Assembly: GCA_963807065.1 (NCBI GenBank)
Contig: CAWDZQ010000003.1
Span: 1,583,981-1,647,980, forward strand
Source of the DNA: CAWAND01 sp963807065
Lineage (GTDB): Bacteria; Chloroflexota; Anaerolineae; Anaerolineales; E44-bin32
Direction: 5' to 3'
DNA: 64,000 nucleotides
Translations under genes and position numbers: made by a program
Notes under the pieces: generated by a model
Told to the model about the DNA's origin: nothing
Seen by the model: only the letters and a program-made list of their open reading frames with translations
The model's database searches: none
Shown: positions 27,643 to 37,185 of the stretch, piece by piece
How positions within the stretch are numbered: position 1 is the first letter of the stretch
Layout of the letters: every line of letters starts with the position of its first letter

Positions 27643-27672
27643 GGCGCTGAGCATCGGCTCAGCGCCTTTTTT
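27643..27672 (+). terminator. Attenuator terminator of the aro operon leader
   Basis: GGCGCTGAGC (27643-27652) and GCTCAGCGCC (27657-27666) form a perfect 10-bp stem with loop ATCG, followed by six T. It stands between the Tyr/Phe-rich leader peptide and aroF. Confidence 0.92.
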
Positions 27673-27722
27673 GTTTTCTGAGCGGGGCGCATCCGACCAA
27701 GCGAAAAGAGGAGAGACAAGCG

Positions 27723-28754
27723 ATGGTAGTGGTCATGAGAAGGGATGCCACCGCACGTCAGGTGGCCAACGTGGTTTCGACCGTCGAGGGTTGGGGCTGC
27801 AACGTGCATCTGGTCGACCAGGGCGAGCAGTATTTGGTAGGAGTCATCGGCAAGGAGCATCCCGATATCGCTGCTCAGGTGACTGCCTTGGATGGCGTCG
27901 ACACGGCCCTGCCTGCCAACCATCCCTTTAGCCTTGCGTCACGTGAGATGCAGGTGAGGGATACGTGCATTCCTCTCAACGGCACCGCAATCGGGGGCGA
28001 TGGTCTGGCCGTGATCGCCGGGCCCTGCTCGGTGGAGAGCCGATCTCAGATGCTCGAAATCGCCCACGCCGTCGCCGAAGCGGGCGCCACAGCCCTGCGA
28101 GGCGGCGCCTTCAAACCACGTACTTCTCCCTACAGTTTCCAAGGGTTGGCCGAGCCTGGCCTGGAGTTGCTGGCCGAAGCCCGTGAAGCCACAGGACTGC
28201 CCGTTGTCACCGAGGCGATGTCCGCCGACCAGGTCCGACTGGTGGCCAACTACGCCGACGTCGTGCAAATTGGCACCCGCAACATGCAGAACATCCAACT
28301 GCTCCACGCTGCCGGCGAGATCGGGCTGCCAGTGCTTCTCAAGCGCGGCCTGATGTCTACCATCGACGAATGGCTCCTGGCAGCGGAATACATCCTCTCT
28401 CATCAGAACTGGCAGGTCATCCTTTGCGAGCGAGGGATCCGCACGTTCGAGACTTCTACCCGCAACACTACCGACATCAATGCCGTGCCCGTGGTCAAGA
28501 GATTGTCCCACCTGCCGCTGATTGTTGATCCCAGCCACAGCACCGGGGATTGGCACTATGTGTCAGCAGTTGCCCTCGCCGCCGTCGCCGCCGGAGCGGA
28601 CGGGGTAATGATCGAAGTCCACACCCACCCTGACCAGGCCCGTTCGGACGGTGGCCAGAGCCTGAAACCCGAGCGCTTTGCTGAGCTGGTCAGGCAATTA
28701 CAGCAGGTAGCCGAAGCCGTCGGCCGCAGGGTGCCTCAATCCCATGCATCTTGA
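27723..28754 (+). CDS. aroF: 3-deoxy-7-phosphoheptulonate (DAHP) synthase
   Basis: A 343-aa type I-beta DAHP synthase, the first step of the shikimate pathway (PEP + erythrose 4-phosphate). Residues 1-75 form an N-terminal ferredoxin-like regulatory domain as in Thermotoga; the barrel follows with GPCSVES (metal Cys ~102), RGGAFKPRTSPYSFQG, IGTRNMQN, LLKRG and DPSHSTG. The regulatory domain usually mediates feedback inhibition by Tyr or Phe. ATG 27723 is preceded by GAGGAGAG. It heads a run of overlapping genes; its end overlaps tyrA by 11 nt. Expression is probably set by the attenuator at 27520-27672. Type I-beta genes are named aroF, aroG or aroA in different species. Confidence 0.93.
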   Translation: MVVVMRRDATARQVANVVSTVEGWGCNVHLVDQGEQYLVGVIGKEHPDIAAQVTALDGVDTALPANHPFSLASREMQVRDTCIPLNGTAIGGDGLAVIAGPCSVESRSQMLEIAHAVAEAGATALRGGAFKPRTSPYSFQGLAEPGLELLAEAREATGLPVVTEAMSADQVRLVANYADVVQIGTRNMQNIQLLHAAGEIGLPVLLKRGLMSTIDEWLLAAEYILSHQNWQVILCERGIRTFETSTRNTTDINAVPVVKRLSHLPLIVDPSHSTGDWHYVSAVALAAVAAGADGVMIEVHTHPDQARSDGGQSLKPERFAELVRQLQQVAEAVGRRVPQSHAS

Positions 28755-29655
28755 AGACGCCCATGTTTCCATCGTGGGCCTGGGCCTGATCGGAGGATCA
28801 TTGGCCCTCGGCCTGCGCGGACGGTGTCGCCGCCTGGTGGGCATCGACTCAAGCCGAGAAGCCCGGCTGTGGGCCACTGAGCGCTCCGGGCTCGACAACG
28901 TCACAACTGACCTCGCCGGCGGCCTGTCTGGATGCGATCTGGCGCTCCTGGCAGTTCCGGTGACTTCGATCCTCGGGATACTCGGACGTCTCGGGCACGA
29001 TCTGCCCTCACCGCGCTTTGTGCTGGATGTCGGCTCCACCAAACGCCGTATCGTTGAGACCATGAACCTCCTTCCGCAGGATATCCACGCCGTCGCCGGG
29101 CACCCTCTTGGCGGCAAGGAAACGTCCGGGCCGTCGGGAGCTGAAGCCGCTCTGTTCCGCGGCCGTTTGTTCGCCCTGGTCCCAACGGAGCGTACATCCC
29201 CTGAGGCAATGGACCTGTCACAACAAGTCGTCGCCGCACTGGGAGCGGAGACGTGGGTCACAGATGCCAATAACCACGATCGGCGGGTGGCATGCACTGG
29301 TCAACTCCCCTTTGTCCTGGCCGTGTCCCTGATGGCCGTCGGTGCCCGCCGCGCCGGTACAGACGACCGCCTGTGGGATGCCGCCGCATCTGGTTTCTTG
29401 GGCACGTCCCGGCTGGCGGCGAGTGGCGTTCCGATGATGAGAGACATTCTTCTCACCAACCGTGAGCAGGTCCTGGAGGCCGTGAGCGATGTCATTGACT
29501 GGCTAGGAGACTTTTCAGATCGGCTTGCCAACGAGGATATGGCATGGATTGAAACCCAACTGTCGGAGCAACGAGACTTGAGACGTTCCATTTTGGCGCC
29601 GACCACTATCGCTGAAAGTGCACATGAGAATCACAATCTCTGGCCCGGCGCGTAG
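28744..29655 (+). CDS. tyrA: Prephenate/arogenate dehydrogenase
   Basis: A 303-aa NAD(P)-dependent dehydrogenase of the TyrA family: Rossmann motif GLGLIGG (12-18), AVPVTSI, DVGSTK, and the catalytic region GHPLGGKETSG in which His is conserved. The helical dimerisation domain follows. It oxidatively decarboxylates prephenate or arogenate on the way to tyrosine. No ACT domain is present, so feedback control may lie in the DAHP synthase and the leader peptide. It overlaps aroF by 11 nt and runs ~32 nt into aroA. Confidence 0.92.
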   Translation: MHLEDAHVSIVGLGLIGGSLALGLRGRCRRLVGIDSSREARLWATERSGLDNVTTDLAGGLSGCDLALLAVPVTSILGILGRLGHDLPSPRFVLDVGSTKRRIVETMNLLPQDIHAVAGHPLGGKETSGPSGAEAALFRGRLFALVPTERTSPEAMDLSQQVVAALGAETWVTDANNHDRRVACTGQLPFVLAVSLMAVGARRAGTDDRLWDAAASGFLGTSRLAASGVPMMRDILLTNREQVLEAVSDVIDWLGDFSDRLANEDMAWIETQLSEQRDLRRSILAPTTIAESAHENHNLWPGA

Positions 29656-30922
29656 GCTCGAAGGGCGCGAGCGGGTCCCGGGGGACAAGTCCATCTCCCA
29701 TCGGGCGCTGATCTTCGCCGCACTGGCTCACGGGCCGAGCCGGCTTTCCGGCTGGCTGCACGCCGGGGTCACGGTTGTTCTGCTTGACTGTCTGAAGGCG
29801 GTAGGGACCGATTATGAGTTACTCGATCAAGATGATTTGCTTGTGTTGGGCAGGCCGTGGCGTCCTCCGGTTGCGCCGCTCGACTGCCGCTCGTCCGGCA
29901 CAAGCATGAGACTTCTACTGGGTGCTCTGGCTGGCCGGGGAATTCAAGCCGAACTGACCGGCAGCCCGCGGCTCCTCGAACGACCCATGGAACGCGTGGT
30001 CCGCCCCCTCCGCCGTATGGGAGCGCGTATCGACGGTGTCAACGGTGAGAGCCAGCCACCCTTGACACTTCAAGGCGGATCCCTGCTCGGGATCGAAATG
30101 CGCCTCGATCCAGCTTCGGCACAAGTCAAGACGGCCGTTCTCTTGGCCGGGCTGCATGCTGAAGGTCCAACCACGGTCGTGGAAAGCGAGCCGACCCGGG
30201 ATCACACCGAAAGGCTGCTACGGAACCTGGGAGCCCCGCTAAGCATATCGAAGGATGCTATTCGTCTTGAGGGCGCACAGTTCCAGGTTCCGCCCTTCGA
30301 ACTGTCGATTCCCGGCGACTTTTCGTCGGCCGCCTTTTTGATCACGGCTGCCAGCCTCCTGCCACGATCACAACTGGAGCTTCTCGGCGTGGGCGTGAAC
30401 CCCACGCGCATCGGCCTGCTGGATGCGCTGAAGGACATGGGCGCCAACATTGCCATCAACGACCTGCACTTTCATCGCGGAGAGCCTGTTGCAAATCTGT
30501 CTGTCCGGGGGGCCACCAGTCTTACGGCGACCACCGTCGAGGGACCGCTGACGGTCCGAACCATTGATGAGCTCCCTCTCTTGGCGGTCGCTGCAACCCA
30601 GGCAGACGGCGAGACCATTGTGCGCGATGCGGAAGAGCTCCGAGCCAAGGAGTTGGATCGGATCGGCCGAATGGTCGGCGAGCTGCGCAAGCTAGGCGCC
30701 ACCATCGAGGAGGAATCCGATGGTTTTCGAGTCTTTGGGCCAACCCGGCTCCACGGAACCAGTGTCGAGAGCCATGGCGACCACCGGCTGGCCATGAGTC
30801 TGGCTGTGGCGGGCTTGCTGGCCGATGGAGAGACGGTGATCGAAGGGTCGGAATGGGCGGCGCAATCCTTTCCTGGATTCTTCCAAACTCTTGAGCGACT
30901 GACGGGGGCGATCGAAGCATGA
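29624..30922 (+). CDS. aroA: 5-Enolpyruvylshikimate-3-phosphate synthase
   Basis: About 432 aa with both EPSP-synthase halves. Conserved: GDKSISHRA (binds both substrates), CRSSGTSMRLL, SAQVKTA, GDFSSAAF, TIDELPLLAV and GDHRLAMSLAV. The usual RxKESDR motif reads RAKELDR. The enzyme joins shikimate 3-phosphate and PEP. A GTG at 29618, two codons earlier, is an alternative start. The end overlaps aroE by ATGA at 30919-30922. SSGTSMRL differs from the common NAGTAMR motif of class I enzymes, the region that decides glyphosate response, so the enzyme may be less sensitive; this is inference. Confidence 0.93.
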   Translation: MRITISGPARRLEGRERVPGDKSISHRALIFAALAHGPSRLSGWLHAGVTVVLLDCLKAVGTDYELLDQDDLLVLGRPWRPPVAPLDCRSSGTSMRLLLGALAGRGIQAELTGSPRLLERPMERVVRPLRRMGARIDGVNGESQPPLTLQGGSLLGIEMRLDPASAQVKTAVLLAGLHAEGPTTVVESEPTRDHTERLLRNLGAPLSISKDAIRLEGAQFQVPPFELSIPGDFSSAAFLITAASLLPRSQLELLGVGVNPTRIGLLDALKDMGANIAINDLHFHRGEPVANLSVRGATSLTATTVEGPLTVRTIDELPLLAVAATQADGETIVRDAEELRAKELDRIGRMVGELRKLGATIEEESDGFRVFGPTRLHGTSVESHGDHRLAMSLAVAGLLADGETVIEGSEWAAQSFPGFFQTLERLTGAIEA

Positions 30923-31779
30923 GATTGGGACTGATCGGCTACCCGCTGGACCATTCGCTGTCCTCCTTAATGCAGACGGCAGCTCTCAAGGCCGCCGGGC
31001 TTAACTGGACCTATGACAATCTTCCGGTGTCGGGCAGGGGTCTTGCCCGCCAAGTCGAAGCGCTGCGTGCACCGCACTGGCGGGGTGCGAACGTCACCTT
31101 GCCCCACAAGGCGGCCATCCTGCCCCTGCTGGATGAGGTCGATCTTGTGGCCCGAGCTGCCGGAGTTGTGAATTGTGTCACAAACGAAGACGGCCGACTG
31201 GTGGGGAGCAACACCGACATCGCCGCGTTGCAGAAGGAGTTCGACAAGCTGCAAATGACCTGGCAAGGAAAGCCCGCCTGGATCCTTGGCGCCGGGGGCG
31301 CCGCCAAGGCGTGCGCCTTCGCTCTTCTCAAGCGGAGAGCTGACGTGACCGTGATTTGTCGTCGACCGCGGCAAGGGGAAGGTCTAGCGGCCAACTTGCA
31401 ACGGCATCGTGGTGCATCGCTGCGGATACGCCCCTGGTCCAGCTCCACCTTGGCGGAGGCTCCCCGGAACGCATTGATCGTGAACGCCACCCCACTGGGG
31501 ATGTGGCCCAACACCGAGGAGAGCCCGTGGCCTGATCAAGTGCAATTGCCCCCACAGGCGACTGTTTTTGACACGATCTACAACCCGCCAGTCACTGCGC
31601 TCTTGAGGCGTACCCGGGCCGCCGGTTTGGAGGCGGTCAATGGCATGGGCATGCTGGTTGAGCAAGGCGCTCTGGCGTTCGAGCGCTGGACGAACAGGGC
31701 TGCTCCGCGGCAGGTGATGCGACAGGTCGTCGATATGGCGATGGAGGTACAGGATGCTCAGATTCTTGACAGCAGGTGA
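30919..31779 (+). CDS. aroE: Shikimate dehydrogenase
   Basis: A 286-aa NADP-dependent enzyme that reduces 3-dehydroshikimate. Motifs: DHSLSS (11-16, substrate), NVTLPHK with catalytic K64, GSNTD with catalytic D100, GAGGAAKA (124-131, cofactor) and NATPLGM. Start and stop overlap aroA (4 nt) and aroC (26 nt). The frame is intact and of normal length. Confidence 0.93.
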   Translation: MRLGLIGYPLDHSLSSLMQTAALKAAGLNWTYDNLPVSGRGLARQVEALRAPHWRGANVTLPHKAAILPLLDEVDLVARAAGVVNCVTNEDGRLVGSNTDIAALQKEFDKLQMTWQGKPAWILGAGGAAKACAFALLKRRADVTVICRRPRQGEGLAANLQRHRGASLRIRPWSSSTLAEAPRNALIVNATPLGMWPNTEESPWPDQVQLPPQATVFDTIYNPPVTALLRRTRAAGLEAVNGMGMLVEQGALAFERWTNRAAPRQVMRQVVDMAMEVQDAQILDSR

Positions 31780-32941
31780 GTCGCACGGGCCAAAGCTGAT
31801 GGCCATTCTGGAAGGTATGCCCGCCGGCCTGCCGCTTGCACCTTCTGACATCAATCCCGACCTCGCCCAGCGTCAACGTGGCTTTGGCGCCGGACCAAGG
31901 ATGAAAGCCATCGAGCACGATCGGGTGGCCATCCTGGGCGGCGTTTTGGCCGGTAAGACCACCGGCGCCCCCATTGGTCTCTCCATCGACAACCGCGATC
32001 ACGAGCGCTGGCGTGGGCGGGCGATCGACCCCATGACGGTCCCCCGGCCGGGCCATGCTGATCTGAATGGAGTCATTAAGTTTGGCTACCCTGATCTTCG
32101 GCACACCTTGGAGCGGGCTTCGGCACGGGAGACAGCCGCGCGCGTGGCGGTGGGCGCCATATGCCGCAAGCTCCTGGCCGCGTTCGGCATACAGGTCGGC
32201 GGCTATGTCATCCAGATTGGAACGGTGATGTGCGAACTTGATGATCTCGACTTGCCAGAACGAATTGAGTCCGCCGAAAGGGACGACCTGCGCTGCCCGT
32301 CGCCCTCGGCCAGCGAGCACATGCACGACGCGATTCGGTCCGCAATGGTTGAGAAAGACACATTGGGCGGCGTATTCGAGGTGGTCGCCCTTGGCGTGCC
32401 CGCAGGTTTGGGAAGCCACGTCCACTGGGATCGGCGAATGGAAACCCGGCTGGCGGCGGCACTGATGAGTATTCAGGCGATCAAAGGGGTTGAAATTGGA
32501 GAGGGGTTCGCCAGCGCCGGACGCCGAGGGACCCAAACCCATGATGAGATCGGCCTTGAAGACGATAGGCTGACTCGCAGCTCAAATCGAGCAGGGGGCA
32601 TCGAAGGTGGGATGACCACCGGACAGCCAATCATCGTGCGCGCCGCGATGAAGCCAATCTCATCCACCCTGACTCCGAGGGCCTCGGTCGACCTGGCCTC
32701 GGGGCATCCGGCTAAAACCATCTACGAACGCTCCGACTTTTGCTCAGTGCCTCGGGCCGTCGTGGTTGGAGAGACCATGGTGTGCTTTGTCCTTGCCGAA
32801 GCGCTGTGCGAGAAATTGGGAGGCGACTCTCTTGCCGAAATGCAGGTCCGCTCTTCCCAACTGCGCAAGGCCACCTTGTCAGACATCCGCCTGGAAGGAA
32901 AGCCGGCAGTTTTCTGGGACAACCAACATGAATCCCTCTGA
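31754..32941 (+). CDS. aroC: Chorismate synthase
   Basis: A 395-aa FMN-dependent enzyme that makes chorismate from EPSP. Signature GESHG near the N terminus, GFGAG, HADLNG, ERASARETAARVA (the FMN/substrate loop) and GGMTTGQPI are present. ATG 31754 lies 5 nt behind GGAGG, which itself sits inside the end of aroE. The stop overlaps the aroK-aroB start by 14 nt. Confidence 0.94.
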   Translation: MLRFLTAGESHGPKLMAILEGMPAGLPLAPSDINPDLAQRQRGFGAGPRMKAIEHDRVAILGGVLAGKTTGAPIGLSIDNRDHERWRGRAIDPMTVPRPGHADLNGVIKFGYPDLRHTLERASARETAARVAVGAICRKLLAAFGIQVGGYVIQIGTVMCELDDLDLPERIESAERDDLRCPSPSASEHMHDAIRSAMVEKDTLGGVFEVVALGVPAGLGSHVHWDRRMETRLAAALMSIQAIKGVEIGEGFASAGRRGTQTHDEIGLEDDRLTRSSNRAGGIEGGMTTGQPIIVRAAMKPISSTLTPRASVDLASGHPAKTIYERSDFCSVPRAVVVGETMVCFVLAEALCEKLGGDSLAEMQVRSSQLRKATLSDIRLEGKPAVFWDNQHESL

Positions 32942-34539
32942 GACAAGCCTCTCCCCCAGTGCCATTTCCCCCACCCGGCTCGAGCCTTTGAGCATTGTGC
33001 TCTTCGGCCCTCCCGGAGCCGGAAAGAGTACGGTAGGTGAAAAGCTGGCGGGCCGGCTCGGCCGCAGGTTTGTCGACACCGATGACCTGGTCGAGGCCAG
33101 GGCTGGCATGCCGACGAGCGCAGTGGTTACCCAGCAAGGGGAAGCAGCTTTGAGGCATCTGGAGCGGGAGGTCTGCCAAGCTCTCGAAGGCCAAGCAGGC
33201 CTGATCATCGCCTGCGGGGGCGGCACGCTGCTGGATGAGCGCAACCGGCGGGCTCTGGAAGCTGCGGGGAGGGTGGTCTTCCTGGACTGCGACACGCCCA
33301 CCCTAGACCGGCGGATCGCCCAATCAGGCGAGAGGCCGCTGCTATCCGGGAACGGACCAGCCAACATCGATGGCCTTGTGGCTTCGCGCGACGCCGTCTA
33401 CCGCTCATTCCCTTCCAGGGTCCCCACGGGAGACATTGATGTCAAGGGCGCCGCCGACCGGGTGCTCGATGCCCTGTCTGGCAGCAACACTTACCGCCGA
33501 CCGATCGAGGAGCGAACGACCTATCAACTGAACCTCGGGCACGGTTGCCTGGCCGAGCTTTGCAGCGACTTGGCTGGTGCGCGCCGTCGCGGGCATGTGG
33601 TCGTCGTGAGCGACTCAAACGTATCCCCGCTCCACGCTGCCGGCCTGGCCGAGGCATTGGATGCGCCTCTGATAAGCGTGCAGGCCGGGGAACACTCGAA
33701 GTCGATTTTGAGCACCCAAGCACTCTACGATTCATTCCTTGATCATGGCATGGATCGACAGTCGACCGTTGTTGCTGTCGGCGGCGGCGTTGTGACCGAT
33801 CTGACCGGGTTCGCAGCCGCCACTTTCATGAGGGGTATCGGGTGGGTCGCCGTTCCAACCACAGTTCTAGGCATGGTTGATGCCAGCCTGGGAGGCAAGG
33901 TCGGCGTCAACTTGCCGCAGGCCAAGAATTTGATCGGCGCCTTTCATCCGCCGGTGGGCGTGTGGGGAGACATCGACACGCTGGACACGCTCCCAGCACG
34001 GGCATTCCGTTCCGGCCTAGCCGAGATCGTAAAGGCGGGCATCGTCGGCGATGGCGAGTTGTTCCGCTGGATGGAGCGCGAGTCAAGCCCACCGACCGCC
34101 CGCTGGTTGGAGAAAGCCGCCGAGGTCAAGGCAGGTATCGTTGAAGCTGATCCCGACGACTTGGGTGCGAGGCAGGTCTTGAACTTCGGTCACACAATTG
34201 GGCACGCCTTTGAAAAGGCCAGCCAATTCCGACTGACCCATGGCGAGGCGATCTCCATTGGCATGGTCATGGAGACGCGGATCGCCGAGGCCATGGGGCT
34301 GGCCGACGCAGGTTTTGCAGATCGGGTCGCCCGAGTTCCTCCGCCGACTTGGCCTTCCCACCGCCCCGGAATGGATCGACGTCAGCCGCGTGATGCGGGC
34401 CCTCGCGCTCGACAAGAAGCGCGCCCAGCATCATCTGACTTTTGCTCTGCCCGTCCAAGTCGGGGAGGTCCAACACGGCCTGGCCGTGCCCGAGGCGATT
34501 CTCAATGCCGAACTTGCCCCCTTGAGAAAGGCATCCTGA
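32928..34539 (+). CDS. aroKB: Fused shikimate kinase / 3-dehydroquinate synthase, frameshifted near the end
   Basis: ATG 32928 starts a shikimate kinase (P-loop GPPGAGKST at 27-35, DTDDLVE, CGGGTLL) of ~180 residues, joined in one frame to a 3-dehydroquinate synthase (EHSKS, GGGVVTDLTGFAAATFMRG, VPTTVLGMVDASLGGK, NFGHTIGHAFE). AroK-AroB fusions are known in several bacterial phyla. One frameshift near 34333 moves the last ~70 residues (FLRRLGLPT, LALDKKR) to another frame that stops at 34539. In the unshifted frame translation would run on through the aroQ region; that long frame is an artefact. It supplies steps two and five of the pathway. Confidence 0.88.
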
Positions 34540-34544
34540 TCCGC

Positions 34545-34967
34545 GTGCTGGTGATTCACGGTCCGAACCTAAATCTGCTCGGCGAACGGGATCCCGACGT
34601 GTACGGGACCGAATCGCTGACCAAGATCAATCAGGCCCTCGTCGAGCTCGGCGCGCAGTTGGGGCTGGAAGTGAGCACATTTCAGTCCAACCACGAGGGC
34701 GCTCTCATCGACGAGATCCATGCCGCCAGGTCGACGGCCGAGGCCATTGTCATCAACCCGGGCGGGCTGGGACACACTTCCATCTCCCTTCACGACGCTC
34801 TGGAAGCCGTCGGCCTTCCAGCCATCGAGGTCCACTTATCCAACATATATGCCCGCGAGCCGTTCCGTCGGACGACCACCACCGCCGAAGCATGCCGGGG
34901 GGTCATTTCCGGATTCGGTTGGCGGAGCTACCGTCTCGCGTTGGAAGCCTTGGCAGAAGATGCCTGA
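34545..34967 (+). CDS. aroQ: Type II 3-dehydroquinate dehydratase
   Basis: About 140 aa with GPNLNLLGERDPDVYG (catalytic Tyr at its end), FQSNHEGALIDEIH, INPGGLGHTS (catalytic His) and EVHLSNIYAREPFR. It dehydrates 3-dehydroquinate by the trans mechanism as a dodecamer. The start is uncertain: GTG 34545 is safe, while a CTG at 34536 would make a CTGA overlap with aroB and sits 4 nt behind AGAAAGG. It is the last gene of the operon; 3 nt beyond its stop the argH fragment ends on the other strand. Confidence 0.92.
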   Translation: MLVIHGPNLNLLGERDPDVYGTESLTKINQALVELGAQLGLEVSTFQSNHEGALIDEIHAARSTAEAIVINPGGLGHTSISLHDALEAVGLPAIEVHLSNIYAREPFRRTTTTAEACRGVISGFGWRSYRLALEALAEDA

Positions 34968-34970
34968 GGT

Positions 34971-35606
34971 CTAGAGCTGCTCTTCGGGCTCGGCAGGCTC
35001 AGCCGATCCAGAACCCAGGGAATCTCGAAACGCATTCAGCTGCGCCTCAAGGGCTGACTTGGAAGTTCCCCCGACCGCCCCACGCTGCGACAACGACCGG
35101 ACAGGATCCAGCCGCTCGAAGACATCCGGCTCAAGCGCCGGGTGGACCGAGCGCATGTCGGAGGCCGAGAGGCGATCCACACCCTGACCCCGCTCGTCCG
35201 CCTTTCGGAAAAGTTCCCCAACGTGATGATGGGCATCGCGGAAGGGCACCTCTTTTTCAACCAGGTAGTCCGCCACGTCAGTGGCCATCAGATCGGCATC
35301 CAGCCGCTCGAACATCCGATCACGGTTGATTTCGAGGCTCTCTAACAATCCCGTCAGCGGAGGCAGCAGGGAGATCAGGCTGTCATACGCGTCGAAGACA
35401 GGCTCCTTATCCTCCTGAAGATCCTTGTCGTAGGCGGACGGCAGCGCCTTAAGGCTTGCCAGCAAGCCCGTAAGATCCCCAATCAATCGCCCGGATTTGC
35501 CGCGCGCCAACTCCAATGGATCAGGATTGCGCTTCTGGGGCATCAAGCTCGGGCCGGTGGTGAAAGCATCGTCGAGACGCAAAAAGCCAAACTCACGGCT
35601 GGAGAA
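34971..35606 (-). pseudogene. argH: Argininosuccinate lyase, C-terminal fragment
   Basis: The C-terminal ~210 residues of ArgH: EFGFLRLDDAFTTG, then the fumarase-superfamily signature GPSLMPQKRNPD with the mobile-loop Ser, KALPSAYDKDLQEDKEPVFDAYD, and the C-terminal domain with HHHVGELFRKADE. The first ~250 residues are missing because the frame is cut at about 35606 by the IS3-type element. A functional enzyme needs the N-terminal His and the helical bundle, so this copy is dead unless the 5' part lies elsewhere. Confidence 0.88.
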
Positions 35607-36750
35607 TGTAGCGTGTCAGAACTCGTGAGACAAAACTGGAGCTCAAACAAGTAGAGACTTTTCGGCCGGAAGTCGGTTACCACAACAAAGGAGAAGCTCA
35701 TGGCCGAGAAGAAGTCTACTGCAGAAGCGAAGGTGAAGAACATCCGCCGCAACACCCGCAAGAAGTACAGCGCCGAAGAGAAGATCCGGATCGTGATCGA
35801 GGGGTTGCGGGGTGACCTGACGGTGGCGGCGCTCTGTCGTCGGGAGGGCATCAACCAGAATTCGTACTACAAGTGGTCGAAAGAATTCCTGGAAGCCGGG
35901 AAGCACCGCCTGGCTGGAGACACCCAGCGTCAGGCCACCAGCGAAGAGGTCAAGGAACTGCGGAAGGAACTCGACCAGCTCACGTGTGCCTGCGGCCCAG
36001 TGCAGGCAAGCTGCTGGTTGCGGAGCTGTCCTTGAAGAACCGCGTGTTGACACCTGCCCTGGCAGGCGGTGCCAGGGAAAAAAGCTTGCTGGGGTTGGGG
36101 GACGAAACGTGGAACGAATGATCCGCAGAACCCCCGAGGAGAAGATGGAGATTATCCACCTGGTGGAGCACTCCGATCTCTCGATCAGGAAGACCTGTGC
36201 CGAACTGGATGTGGCACGCAGCACCTTTTCCCGAAGGACACCGGGACGGTGTATCGCTGGTACAGCCGTTATCAGGAGGAAGGCTTCGATGGCTTGATGG
36301 ACAGGCTACCCAAACCACAGCAGTTTTGGAACCGGATCCCTGCCCGGTCAAGGACCAGATCGTTGAGCTGGCTCTGGCCCATCCGGAGAAATCCCCACGG
36401 CAGATTGCCTGGCTTTTCACCGATCATCAAGGCTATTTCGTCTCGGAATTGAGCGCATATCGCATCCTGAAGGGCTTCGACCTGGTCCAGAGCCCGGTCT
36501 TCCAGATGGTGCCTGCCCGGGAGAAGTTCGAAAAGCCCACCCAGCGAGTGCACGAGCTGTGGCAGACCGACTTCACCCAGTTCAAGGTCTTCAACCACTG
36601 GGGGTGGTACTACCTTTCCTCGATCCTGGATGACTACTCCCGCTACATCATTGCCTGGAGGCTTTCCAGCAGCATGGGGTCGGATGACGTTGAAGAGACC
36701 TTGAAGATGGCACTGGACAAAGCCGGGCTGGAGACGGCCCGGGTGCGCCA
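35607..36750 (+). mobile_element. IS3-family element, truncated (OrfA plus broken OrfB)
   Basis: The left end is near 35607, just where argH stops. OrfA starts at ATG 35700 behind AAAGGAG (KKYSAEEKIRIVIEGLRGD, an HTH_Tnp_1 domain), but its end is broken near 35985. OrfB pieces follow in three frames: IIHLVEHSDLSIRKTCAELD, YRWYSRYQEEGFDGLMDR, then SPRQIAWLFTDHQGYFVSE and the DDE-integrase core with ELWQTDFTQFK and SSILDDYSRYIIAW. Two catalytic Asp are visible; the Glu is missing because the element is cut at ~36750 by an IS21 fragment in the opposite direction. Confidence 0.85.
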
Positions 36751-36754
36751 CCGG

Positions 36755-37170
36755 CCCGGCAGCTCCAGCCCGGGCGCCAGGGGCTCGGGTGGCGACCAGG
36801 GCTCACGGCGCACCTTCCAGGGCTTTTCCTGGTGCTCAGGGATGGTGATCACCTGATGGCGGGCCAGACAGCGGGCGTGCTCCGCCACCAGCTTTCCGCC
36901 GTGGAAGACACGCACCTGGGTGGGGCTCAGATGAACCTGGAGCCGCCTGCCGGCCAGCACCAGCGGCACAGAGTACTCGTTGGCATCCACATGCACGTAC
37001 CCCCAGCGGGTGGCTTTGGCGAAGAGCACCTCCTCGACAGGGAACGAATCCCTGGGCAGGGCCAGCAGGACAGTCTTTTCGCCCAGCTCAACAGCATCGC
37101 CAACTTCCGTGTGGCCATCCCGGATGCACCCCCTCAAGATCAAACATGGGGGGCGGCTCCTGAAGGTCAT
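36755..37170 (-). mobile_element. IS21-family IstA transposase, C-terminal fragment
   Basis: The minus strand encodes the beta-barrel tail of IstA: LLALPRDSFPVEEVLF, RWGYVHVDANEYSVPLVL and VRVFHGGKLVAEHARC. The integrase core and IstB are absent. The fragment interrupts the IS3-type element, showing two successive insertions followed by loss. Confidence 0.75.
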
Positions 37171-37185
37171 TGCTCCATTTCCCAC

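Noticed and set aside
32766..34967. A trifunctional AroK-AroB-AroQ protein of 733 aa
   Set aside because: Residues between the AroB and AroQ parts are out-of-frame translation; the true AroB C terminus is in another frame and ends at 34539. Only the AroK-AroB fusion is supported.
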